This document shows positions 1 to 10,300 of a stretch of DNA of 23,793 nucleotides, in pieces (positions within the stretch are counted from its first letter, which is position 1; every line of letters starts with the position of its first letter). Source of the stretch: Kiritimatiellia bacterium (GTDB lineage Bacteria > Verrucomicrobiota > Kiritimatiellia > RFP12 > UBA1067); NCBI GenBank assembly GCA_024405255.1, contig JAKSOY010000040.1:1-23793 (forward strand). The letters run 5' to 3'. The position numbers and the translations under genes are program-made. The notes under the pieces are model-generated. The model did no database searches. It was not told the origin of the DNA and saw only the letters and a program-made list of their open reading frames with translations.

Positions 1-14
1 GATGGGATATTTGA

Positions 15-20
15 TAAAAT
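15..20 (+). promoter_or_regulatory. Candidate -10 box upstream of the first giant repeat protein
   Basis: TAAAAT sits 45 bases before the ATG at 65 in an AT-rich stretch. It would give a leader of about 38 nt, similar to the leader of the next giant gene. The matching -35 box would lie outside the window, so this is weak. Confidence 0.25.
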
Positions 21-64
21 CATCCTTGTTAACTCGTAAAAGTTGATTAACTTGGAGGTTGAGA

Positions 65-3000
65 ATGGTTTGTTCGAATGTGGGAGAAGTGTTTCGGCAT
101 TTCTGTGTCGTCGTTTTGACGAGCGCGGTTGCATTTGGCGTTCAGGCGTTGCCGGATCCTGCCATCAAGATCACGTTTGACGACACGTCGTCTACGCAGT
201 GGTATCGCAGCACCGGTACGGGCGGCCACGGTAGCGGTAAGGCCTACAATAGCGGTGGCAACTATTCGGTGAACGGCAAGAATGCCATTGGCAATTTCGA
301 TGCGACTCGGCTGGGGTATGGCCTTCGCGACTGTTCGCCGTGGGGCAACATCGTTTCCCCGGGAACGACATTCACGCTGGGCCTCAGCTTCAAGACGGTG
401 ACGGCCCCCAATCACATCCTGTTCTGCCTCGGGGGAATGCGCGGCAATAACGAGACGTTGCTCGTTGTTTCCAAAAGCGCGAACAGCATCTGCCTCGCCG
501 TCGAAAAAAAGACGGCGATCCAGCGGACGTTTGAAATTCCCGTGGCGGATGTGACGCGTTATCACGCCTACGTCTTCCGTTACAACAACGGTACGGTTAC
601 CGCCGAAGTCGACGGTGTGGCCGCGAACGGATCGATCGCCTATTCCCACAGTTCCAATCTGTTGCAGATTCTCGGCGGCTACAACAAGCAGAATGAACTT
701 GCGGCTTACCCGCATGGCTGCGGGACGGTGAACAAAGACACCTGGGTTGTGACGACCCCCAACCCCGACAATGTCGTGGACGACGTGCGCATTTGGACGG
801 GGACGCTGCTCACCGAGGCGGAAGGACTTGAATATGCCGCGCTCTTCGGCGATTCGGACGAAACGCTTGACGGAACCACGCTCACGATCGGGAAGGGCGA
901 GCTCCATTCGAGCTATCCCGATTTCCAGGGTTGCACATGCGTGGAGAAGGTGACGACGGGGCTGGCGCGGTTCGATGCGGTGAAGACCTTCCCGGCTCTC
1001 TCGGTTCAGGCCGGCGAAGTGTCGTTCCAGAATGGACTGGCCGAAGCGTATGAGGTCACGGGCGCTTTGACGCTCGCGGGCGGGACGACGCTTGATGTGG
1101 ATGTTGCCGCAGACAGGTGCGATGCGTTTGCGCCCGGTTCGCTCGACCTTTCGGGGGCGAGCGCGGCGAACCCTGTGCGCTTCAATTTCCGTCTCATAGG
1201 GGGGACGGAAGCGGCGCAGGGCCAGGTTTTGATCTCGAATGGCCTGGTCGCGGGCGATGAGGAGAAGTTCGCCGCTGCGAGTGGCGTAGACGCGACGTTT
1301 AGCGTGCGCAACGGGGCGCTCGTTGCCGATCTTGTCCTCGCGCCCGAAATCAAACTGACCTTCGATACGCCCACCAATCCGGCATGGCGAAACAACGAGG
1401 GTTCGGATACGCGGGTCGTTTGGGGCGGCAACTACTCCCCGAACGGGAAGAACGCGATTGCGAATTTCGTCGATACGAAACTCGGGAAGGGCATCTGGGG
1501 AACTTCGCCGTGGTATACCAGTGTCAATCTGGGATCGGAATTCACCTTCGCCACCCGGTTCAAGACGGTTGCGGCGGCCAATCATGTCCTCCTCTGCCTG
1601 GGATCGATGCGCCAGGGCAATGCCGAGACGTTGCTCGTTCTTTCCGAAAGCGCGAACAGCATCTGCCTCGCCGTCGAGAAAAACTCGGCGATCCAGCGGA
1701 CGCTCTCGGTTCCCGTGGCGGACGTCACGCAGTACCATTCCTACGTGTTCCGCCATGCCGCGAACGGTGCGGTGACGGTGGAAGTGGACGGCGTGCCGGC
1801 TGCGGGGTCGATTCAGTACACGTTTGCGAACAAGTGCTTCCAGGTGCTTGGTGGTTACAACAAGCAGAACAATCTCCCGGCTTATCCGCACGGATGCGGC
1901 GTTGTCAACACGTCGTCATGGGTGGTGACCACGCCGAACGCCGACAACGTCTGCGACGACGTGCGGTTCTGGTCGACGCGCCTCCTCTCTTCCACAGGCT
2001 CTGCCGCCGACTACTACCGAACCTTCGGCGACATCGATTGGAGTCTGGAGGGAACGACGCTCGTGGTGCGGAATGGCGAAGTGGCGGCGACGCTCGTCCC
2101 GAACGACTGCACGCTCATTTCGAAGGTGACGGATGGCACGATGCGCGTGGCCTCGATCACGGCGTTCACAATGCCGGTGACGGTTTCGGCGGGTGGCCTT
2201 GCCTTTGCGGACGGCGCGGCGAAGACGTATGCGTTCGATGCGCTCACGCTCGCCGGCGGTACGCACCTCGGGCTCGATGTCACGACGACGGCGGCGGATT
2301 CCCTCGTTCCCGCCACGCTCGATCTCACAGGGGTGACGGCGGAGGCGCCAATCGTACTTGACTTCGTACTTGATGAAGACTCAAGCTTTGCGACGGTGCC
2401 CACGTTGATTGCCCAAGGCCTTGCGGCCGGCGATGAGGCGAAGTTCACCTATGCGGGACTCCCGGCGGGTACGCTTGTGCTCTTTGTCGAGAACGGTGCC
2501 TTGAAGGCGCGCTATGCCGACCTTTCGCTTGTGGTTACGGCCACCTGGACGGGCCTCGGACGCACGGGAGACCGTACTGATCCGGCGAACTGGGAGTGCC
2601 GGAATGCCGTCAACGACGTGATGCCCGATCAACTTCCCACGGCTGACACGGTTGTGACCGTGCCGGGTACAACGGCCGGCAGCTTCAGCTTGGCGCGGGG
2701 CGAGAGCCTCGTTTGCAAGAGTCTCTCCATCGGTTCGCCGATCGCCCTTACGTCCGACTGCGATTGGACGGGGGTGCCGGTCGAAGCGTTGCCGGCAGGC
2801 GTGACCATCGACCTCCTCGGCCACAATCTGCGCCTCCTGCCGCCGACGGCGACCACGCCCGCGCTCACGGTGACGGATTCGCTCACGCCGGGCGGCGCCT
2901 TGTTCCTCGACGTCGATGCGGGAGAAACGGCCTCCGTCGACAATGCGCAGTTCAACGTGACGGGGAATGCGCGGTTCATCAAGGATACGCCCGGTACGCT

Positions 3001-4213
3001 CAACTGGGTGGCGGGCACGATTGCCGCATCGGTGCCGATGTTCATTTCAAACGGCGTCTTCCGCCTCGCGATGGCGTCGCAGAATGTGTTCGGTTCGAGC
3101 GGCACGATCACGATCGCGAACAAGGGTCAGCTCGATACCTCGAACAAGGGTGTCGGCTCTCTCGTCAATCGCACGTTCTACATCGAAGGCGAAGGTCCCG
3201 ACGGGAGCGGCGCGCTGCTCAACTCGCAGAATACGGCCATCAATATGAAGACGGCTTTCCTCACGGGCGATGCCACCTTCGGCGGCAAGGGACGCCTCGA
3301 TTTCCGCGCCGGTTCTGTGGGTGGCTCGTGCAGTCTCCATGGCGAGGACTATACGCTCACGATCAAGAACACCTCGGTGGTCGCGTTCTGTGGCGGTAAT
3401 TCGTCGATCTACGTCAAGCGTGTCGTGGTGACGGACGGCGGTTACTTCCAGCCGTGCGGCGACTCCACCGGCGATTTCGCCATTTCCGAGAAGATCGTCC
3501 TGACGAACGGCGGCAAGCTCATCACCTGGACGAACAAGGCGACGCCCTACGAAGTCAACGTGCCCGTCGAAGTGGGCGAGGGCGGTGGCGTGATCGGAAG
3601 CTTGCAGAACGAGTATAAGTTCAACGGCAAGGTGACGGTTTCGGCCGGCAACACGCTCAAGGTGCAGGATCGCACGGGCACTTTCACGGATGTGGAAATC
3701 GCCGCCGGCGCGACGGTCAACGTGTTGAACGGCACGAGCACCAACCTCGGCTTGGCGGGGACGCTGCTGAACAACGGCACGTTCCTCCTCACGAGCGGTA
3801 CGGCCCGCTTCCTTGATGCCTGCACGGTGCTCGGAACCGGTGAGATTCGCCTGGCGGGCGGTACGGCAACGCTCCTCGCACGTGCGAGCGGTTTCAAGGG
3901 TAAACTCGTTCTTGAAGACGGCACGCTCTCGGAGCAGGGCGTGGGGTCCTTTGCGTCCAGCACGGTGATCGACCTCTCGAAGAAGACGGGAGGCGACTTC
4001 TCCTACGACAACCGCAACTGGACGGGTCCGGAGAACGCCGATTTCGGCATCTTCTTCGGTGAACGCCTCAAGGGCATCCATCCCAACGACAAGGTGATGT
4101 CGTGGACGACGCGTCCCTCGGTTCGTTTCCACGAGGTGAACGGAAAGTTTTCGTTCGCCCGCAAGGGCGACGGACTCTACGTCGAGAAGGGCCTCATCGT
4201 GCTCATTCGGTAA
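65..4213 (+). CDS. Giant exported protein: two ConA/LamG-like modules plus one beta-helix (autotransporter-type repeat) unit
   Basis: A 1382-aa exported protein, probably a surface adhesin or structural protein. The start is ATG 65, preceded by GGAGG at 54-58 with a 6-nt gap; the in-frame TTG at 59 abuts the SD and is unlikely. A signal peptide ends near residue 28 (...FGVQA). Two homologous ConA-like modules follow (about 33-250 and 428-655, both with ITFD/LTFD starts, GGYNKQN and DDVR motifs), each trailed by a linker with LAGGT and DL(S/T)G motifs. A beta-helix unit runs from about 824 to the end. It opens with ATWTG...DPANW, carries EGEGPDGSGA, TLTIKNTS and FQPC, and closes with DKVMSW. 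There is no C-terminal beta-barrel, LPXTG or PEP-CTERM; the protein ends in GLIVLIR. The ConA-like fold and autotransporter-type repeats are family recognition; surface location and binding are inferred. Confidence 0.88.
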   Translation: MVCSNVGEVFRHFCVVVLTSAVAFGVQALPDPAIKITFDDTSSTQWYRSTGTGGHGSGKAYNSGGNYSVNGKNAIGNFDATRLGYGLRDCSPWGNIVSPGTTFTLGLSFKTVTAPNHILFCLGGMRGNNETLLVVSKSANSICLAVEKKTAIQRTFEIPVADVTRYHAYVFRYNNGTVTAEVDGVAANGSIAYSHSSNLLQILGGYNKQNELAAYPHGCGTVNKDTWVVTTPNPDNVVDDVRIWTGTLLTEAEGLEYAALFGDSDETLDGTTLTIGKGELHSSYPDFQGCTCVEKVTTGLARFDAVKTFPALSVQAGEVSFQNGLAEAYEVTGALTLAGGTTLDVDVAADRCDAFAPGSLDLSGASAANPVRFNFRLIGGTEAAQGQVLISNGLVAGDEEKFAAASGVDATFSVRNGALVADLVLAPEIKLTFDTPTNPAWRNNEGSDTRVVWGGNYSPNGKNAIANFVDTKLGKGIWGTSPWYTSVNLGSEFTFATRFKTVAAANHVLLCLGSMRQGNAETLLVLSESANSICLAVEKNSAIQRTLSVPVADVTQYHSYVFRHAANGAVTVEVDGVPAAGSIQYTFANKCFQVLGGYNKQNNLPAYPHGCGVVNTSSWVVTTPNADNVCDDVRFWSTRLLSSTGSAADYYRTFGDIDWSLEGTTLVVRNGEVAATLVPNDCTLISKVTDGTMRVASITAFTMPVTVSAGGLAFADGAAKTYAFDALTLAGGTHLGLDVTTTAADSLVPATLDLTGVTAEAPIVLDFVLDEDSSFATVPTLIAQGLAAGDEAKFTYAGLPAGTLVLFVENGALKARYADLSLVVTATWTGLGRTGDRTDPANWECRNAVNDVMPDQLPTADTVVTVPGTTAGSFSLARGESLVCKSLSIGSPIALTSDCDWTGVPVEALPAGVTIDLLGHNLRLLPPTATTPALTVTDSLTPGGALFLDVDAGETASVDNAQFNVTGNARFIKDTPGTLNWVAGTIAASVPMFISNGVFRLAMASQNVFGSSGTITIANKGQLDTSNKGVGSLVNRTFYIEGEGPDGSGALLNSQNTAINMKTAFLTGDATFGGKGRLDFRAGSVGGSCSLHGEDYTLTIKNTSVVAFCGGNSSIYVKRVVVTDGGYFQPCGDSTGDFAISEKIVLTNGGKLITWTNKATPYEVNVPVEVGEGGGVIGSLQNEYKFNGKVTVSAGNTLKVQDRTGTFTDVEIAAGATVNVLNGTSTNLGLAGTLLNNGTFLLTSGTARFLDACTVLGTGEIRLAGGTATLLARASGFKGKLVLEDGTLSEQGVGSFASSTVIDLSKKTGGDFSYDNRNWTGPENADFGIFFGERLKGIHPNDKVMSWTTRPSVRFHEVNGKFSFARKGDGLYVEKGLIVLIR
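160..2035 (+). repeat. Tandem duplicated ConA/LamG-like module within the first giant gene
   Basis: The coding segments at about 160-850 and 1346-2035 encode aligned modules. DNA similarity is high: 31 identical bases at 474-504 and 1647-1677, offset 1173 bp. This points to a fairly recent intragenic duplication. Confidence 0.75.
2536..4213 (+). repeat. Beta-helix unit, type B (first giant protein)
   Basis: A roughly 559-residue unit that opens with ATWTG...NW and closes with the SW-T-P segment and the C-terminal heptapeptide. It is closest to the middle unit of the next gene (7895-9622): both have NKGQLDT, NMKT, SLHGEDYTL and FCGGNSS in the same order. Confidence 0.75.
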
Positions 4214-4234
4214 GAGCGCCAACTGACAGATTTC

Positions 4235-4263
4235 TTGACAACGATATTGAGATTTTCTATAAT
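4235..4263 (+). promoter_or_regulatory. Perfect sigma70 consensus promoter for the second giant protein
   Basis: TTGACA (4235-4240) and TATAAT (4258-4263) are separated by exactly 17 bases, matching the bacterial housekeeping consensus with no mismatch. Transcription should start near 4270, giving a leader of about 34 nt to the ATG at 4304. It lies in the 90-bp gap after the first giant gene, so the second giant and cotH can be expressed independently. Confidence 0.9.
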
Positions 4264-4303
4264 GAAAACAAGTTTTTACAAAATAAGAAAAGGGAGGTTT
4301 GTT

Positions 4304-7300
4304 ATGTGTCCATTCAGTCGACAGGTTCGATCTGTGTTGATTGCGGGATTTACTCTGCTCGGCGGGTTGCTCGCCGGCGCGGAAACGGCATTGCCGGGTG
4401 AATATGTTTCGTTGGAGTGGATTCGGTCGACAGGAACCGAGTACATCAATACGGACTACATCCACGATGCGAGCACGAAGGTAACGTGCGATGTCAAGGT
4501 GGATGCATCGCAGCCGTCGACTTGGTCCGGCGTTTTCGGTGCGCGCAACTCGAGCTACGTGCGTAACGCCTTCGTCTTCTTTGCGAAGTCGGGCAAGACG
4601 AACTCTCTGCCGGTGTTCAACCGTTCGGGTATCGAGGATTTCGCCGATCCGTTTGTGTTCGGTGTGCGCACGACGATCGTCTGCGATGGCCGCGAGGCGG
4701 CTTGGTCCACGGCGGATGGTCCCGTGGGCACCGTCACGGCGACGGGCAAGGTCGATTCGGGCGCCAACACGATGCTCATTTTCAATCTCAACACGGCGGG
4801 AATACAAGGTGTCACGCCGGATAGTTCGTGGTGTCGGATGACGCTCTACAGCTTCCGTATCGAGGATGCGCAGGGCCTGCAGCGCGACTTCGTGCCGTGC
4901 CGCCGTCGCCTTGACGGTGCGGCCGGTCTCTTCGACCGTGTGAGCGGAAAGTTCTTCGCCAACTGCGGCACGGGACGATTCATTGGTTCCGACGAGGGCG
5001 AGGCCTGGGTCAACTATGCGGTGAGCGACGGTCGGCAGAAGGTCCGTACCGACTACACGATGGACGATGACACGACGGTCTTCTTCGACTTCGGTCGTCC
5101 CGTCTACGCCAACTCGACAGCCTTCTTCGGTCTCAAGTGGTCCAGCAGCTGCTACCTCTTCAACCAGCAGAGCAATCGCTTCTACTTCCACAGCGCGGGC
5201 GACATCTTCACGACGATGGATCCTGCCGACGGCACTTCGCGCTATACATTCACGGTGGACGATTCGAACATGGCGACGCTGCGGAACCTGACGACAGGCA
5301 CGAGCCAGTCGTTGCTCGTTTCGCGCTCGGTGGCGAATTCGACTGCCGATCCCATCCTTGCGATCTTCAGCGACAATGCGGGTGGACATCAGTCTTCCTT
5401 CCGTTTCTACGGCATGGACATCGACCACGCCGAAGGTGCGATGACGCGGACCTTGGTGCCGCAGCGCCGTCTGCGCGCCGCACGCGATGCGAACGCCCGC
5501 GTGGGTGTTCGCGACGAGATGACGGGTGCCTTCTATCCGAACACGGGCACAGCCGAACTCGGCTACGGCTACGCTTTCCAGCCGACGGAAAACGGCTTCG
5601 AGGTTCTGGACGGCACGGCCGAGGCGGATGATGCGCTGGCGGGTACGAACGTGGTGAAGCGTAGCGCGGGTACGTTGAATGCCGGCGCCGTGGCGAACTA
5701 CAAGTCGTTCAATCTGGCGGAAGGTACGCTCTCGCTGGCTGACGGCGCGGCGCGTACGACGACTGTCGCGGGCACGCTGACGCTGGCGGGCGGCGCGTGG
5801 CTCTTCTTCGACGTGACCGCCGAGGGATGTGATAAGCTTCAGACGGGAACCGTCGACCTTTCGGGGGCGAGTGCGGCGAATCCGGTTACGGTGTCGCTCG
5901 TCTGCGCGGCGGATGCGGCGTTCGGTACGGACGGCAAGCTCACACTCGTTTCGGGCGGCCTCGCGGCGGGCGATGCGGCGAAGTTCCAGGCGGTCGGCTT
6001 CCCGGTCACCCTCGCGGTGGAAGGCGGCGCGCTTGTCGCGACCGCGTCCCGTTCGGTGCCGATGACCGCGCGCTGGATCGGCGGCGGCGACCGTACGCGG
6101 GCGAACGACCCGGCGAACTGGGCGTGCACCGATATCACGGGTGCGCCGATTGCGGGTGCGATCCCCACGGCCGAGACGACGATCGTTCTCGAATCGCCGA
6201 CGACGTTCAACTTCCCGGCGGATTCCGCCGTGCCGTATCGCGCGCTGCGCGTGGAGGGCAATGCGCTCGAACTCGCGGCGGCGGGCGATTGGCGCGGACT
6301 CGATCTCGCGGCGCTGCCGGCCGGTCTGGCGCTTGACCTCAAGGGATTCGGACTCAAGCTCAACTGGAACCGCACCCCGACGGGCGCGTTGTCCATCGCG
6401 AACAGCGCGGCCGCAGCCGAACTGGTTCTCACCGTGCCGAAGGCAACGGGAACGGCGAACGGCGCGGCGACTTTCACGGGGGCGCTCGCGCTCGTGAAGG
6501 ACGGCGAAGGTTCCTTCATGTGGACGACCGGCAAGCTTGCCGCCGACATTCCGATCACCGTCACGAACGGTGTGTTCCGCAATGGCTATACGGCGAACAA
6601 CACGGCCTCGAAAGACGTTCTCGGTGCGGGCGGCACGATCACCGTGAAAGGAAAGGGCCAGTTCGACCTCAACTACGGCGCGGGCGGTGTGGCACCGACC
6701 TACAATCGCGAGTTCCGTCTTGAGGGCGAAGGTCCCGACGGCGAGGGCGCGTTGGTCAACTTCAACTCGTCGACTTCCAATGGAAATCATTTGAATCAGG
6801 TCAAGCTGACGGGCGATGCCACGCTCGGTGGTTCGACGCGTCTCGACTTCCGTGGCAAGGGCCCTCGCCTGGACGGACCGGATTACACGCTTACGATCAA
6901 GAACACGTCCGTTGTCGCGTTCTGCGCGGGCGATGCAACGTTGAATGTAAAAAAAGTCGTCGTTACTAACGGCGGCATCTTCCAGCCGTGTTCCGACGGA
7001 TGTGTGATTAATATCGGCGAAGGCGGCGTGGAACTTTGCAATGGGGGTGTCTATTCCTCGTGGAGCGCGAAGAATGTGACCTATACGTTGAACACGCCGA
7101 TTCACACGGGCCTGGGTGGCGGTGAAATCAATTCGCTGAATTATTGGTTCAGCCAACAGGGAGCAGTGACGGTGAACCCGGGTACTACGCTTTCCATCGG
7201 TAACAATGGCGGCTGGTATTCGGCGATCACGAATAGTGCAAACGGCACGCTGCGCATCGGCGAGACGGCGAAGGGCGCCGTGACCACCGGGGCTTGGCTG

Positions 7301-10300
7301 CGCGACTGCGGCATCTTCGTGAACAACGGTCTGGTGGAGCAGGTCGCGGGCGAGCTCTCGCTTGGCAAGGACGCTTCGCCCTGCCTCGAGGCCGTGAATG
7401 CGGGTACGATTCGTACGCGCGGCGGCACCTTCTTCGTGCAGGCCGATACGGCTCTTTCGGGCAACGGTGTTCTTGACCTCGGCGCGACGTCGACTGTCAA
7501 TTGCAGTTTGGCGGCTTATGGCGGTACGATCCGGCTCTCGGGTGGCACGGCCGCGTTCACCCAGATCGGTACATTTACGGGTTCGCTCGTTCTCTCCGAC
7601 GGTACGCTCAATTCCGATCTCGCCGCGTTTCCGGGTACGCTTGTCGTGGACCTCTCCGACAAGGTGGGCGTTTTCGACCTCTCCACGCGGAACTGGCCTG
7701 AAAAGACGGTTAGCGACCAGCGCGTGGTCGTGAATGTCGGCGCACGTGACGTGGTCATTGGCGAAAAGCTGATGAGTTGGCAGACGACGCCCGCATGGCA
7801 GTTCGTCTTCGACAACGACCACAGTTCCGTCACGCCCTATGTGGCGGCCGACGGTCTCTACTATGGCTACTCGGAAGATTCCACCTATGTTACTTCGGCG
7901 CGCTGGACCGGCGCGGCGGGGAACGGCGACTTTGGCGATCCGGACAACTGGTCGTGCTTTAACGTGGCAAACCGCGAGGTGCCGAACGGACTGCCCCTTG
8001 ATCGTACGCCGATCGTACTCGAGGCGGATGCGACGGGCGGTTGGACGGCATTCAACGCCGAGGCGTTCAAGGGAACCATCGACCTGAACGGCCATGCGCT
8101 TTCGCTCTATGGTTTCAACGGGACAAGCGCGACTGCCTGCCAGGTGACCGACTCGTCCACGGGCGAGCGCGGCGAAGTGCGCTTCACGATCGGCGCGGGT
8201 ACGAACTACGTCCACAAGACGATGCCGATCACGGGCAACGTGCGCGTGGTCAAGGATGGCGATGGTACGCTCACCTGGGGTGGCGGGACCTTGGCGGCCG
8301 ACATTCCGTTGTTGATTACGAACGGCGTGTTTAAGCTTGGTATCAATACAGCGAATGCGTTCGGTACTTCGGGTACGGTCACCATTGCCAACAAGGGACA
8401 GCTCGATACGGCGAATATGGGGGTTGGCTCGATGGTTAACCGCACATTTTACGTCGAGGGCGAAGGCCCTGACGGACGTGGTGCGATGCTCAATTCAGCG
8501 AACACAACCATTAATATGAAGACGATGATCCTGACGGGTGATGCCACCCTCGGTGGTGTCGGTCGTTTCGATTTCCGTGCTTCAAGCGTGGGCGGTACGT
8601 GCAGTTTGCATGGTGAAGACTATACCCTTACGATCAAAAACACGACCTGCTTGGCGTTCTGCGGCGGTAATTCGTCTCTGTACGTCAATCGTGTCGTGGT
8701 GGCAGACGGTGGCTATTTCCAGCCATGCAGCGACTCAACTGGCCAGTTCTCGATTGCCGCCGGCAATGTCGATCTGGTGAACGGCGGAAAACTTGCGATG
8801 TGGAACGGGAACAGTAAGACTGTCTTTACGGTGCCAGTGTCAGTGACGGTCGGCGAGGGCGGTGGTTTCATCTTATCTGACGCCAACGCCTACAACCTAA
8901 CTGGTTCCGTCCATGTGACGAATGGTGGGACGCTCACGATCGGCAAGAATACGGGAACGATTGCCGAACTCGTCGTGGACGAAGGGTGTACGGTTGCGAT
9001 GCCGACGGGCGCGGGAACATTTACGGTGGGTGGAACGTGTACGAACGCGGGTACGATCGAGCAGAACGTGGGGACGTTGACGATCGGCGGCAATACCTCC
9101 GCTGCCGTCCTTGCGAATACTGGACTCTTCCGTGTGACGGGTGGAACTTGCACACTCTCGCAGGGTTGTACGGTGACGGGCAATGGTACCTTCGACTTCG
9201 CCGGCGGTACGGTGAAGGTCAGTGCGGACATTACGGGTGCCCGCGGGGCGATCCGCGTGGGCACCGCGACGGTGACAGTCGATTACATTAACCAGTTCAT
9301 GGGTAAGTTGGTGTTTGTGGACGGTACGTTCAATCCGAACCTCACGGGATTCGCCGGCGAAATCGTGTTGGATATTGCGGCGCGTAATGAGCCGTTTGTG
9401 ATCGACCAGCACAACTGGTGCGCCTTCCTGATGGGCCGCGCGGTGACAGTCAATCTCGCGGGTCGCGAGCTCACGCTCGGCGACAAGCTCATCCATTGGT
9501 CCACTTCGCCGAACGCGACCTATGCGTTTGACGCCGAAACGGCAACAGCTGGCATCACGCCGTATACGACGGCGACAGGGCTTTTCTACGGCGCTGACCC
9601 CGATTCGCCGGATGCGGCTACGGCTACCTGGACGGCGGCGGCGGGTAGCGGACAGTTCCTCGATGCAGGAAACTGGACCTGCTACAATGCGGCGAAACGG
9701 ATGATCCCGAACGGTGTGCCGCGCGCCGATACGTTGATCACGCTCGCGGCCGACGTGCCGGATGGTGCGTGGCGCGACTTTGTGGCCGACGCCTACGTGG
9801 GGTCGATCGACATGGCGGGCCATGCCCTCACGCTCTACGGCAAGCACGGTGCGAACATTACAGCTTTCTCCGTGACAAGCTCGGGACGCAGCGATCCGGC
9901 GCCTCTCACGTACAACATCGACGAGGGTATCGCCTATGTCAACCAGACGGTCACCTTTGGCGGTAACATCTCGTTCATCAAACAAGGAGCGGGGTCGTTT
10001 ACCTGGGGCGGTGGTACGCTTGCGGCGGCCATTCCGATTGTCGTTTCGAACGGCGTCTTCAAGCTCGGTATTGCGACGCCGAACGCGCTGGGTAACGGCG
10101 GTACGGTCACGATCGGCGGCCAGGGACAGATGGACCTCAATATCACGGCGACGACGGGACAGTCGCCCGTCTTCAGCCGCACGTTCTACATTGCAGGCGA
10201 AGGCCCTGACGGTTCGGGTGCGATCGTCAACAACGGACCGAAGGGACGCTGCGGTAACCATCTCAAGATGGTCTACCTTACGGATGACGCGACGATCGGT

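Noticed and set aside
59..64. TTG 59 as start of the first giant protein
   Set aside because: It overlaps the end of the SD region with no spacer, while ATG 65 has an ideal 6-nt gap.
47..1891. Minus-strand open frame of about 614 codons over the first giant gene
   Set aside because: It is antisense to duplicated ConA-like modules and its internal repetition only mirrors that duplication.
3047..8215. Minus-strand open frame of about 1722 codons antisense to both giant genes
   Set aside because: It crosses the intergenic promoter, has an Arg/Glu/His/Ala-rich composition with no signal peptide or domain, and mirrors the codon bias of the sense genes. The sense frames have clear domains, SD sites and signal peptides.
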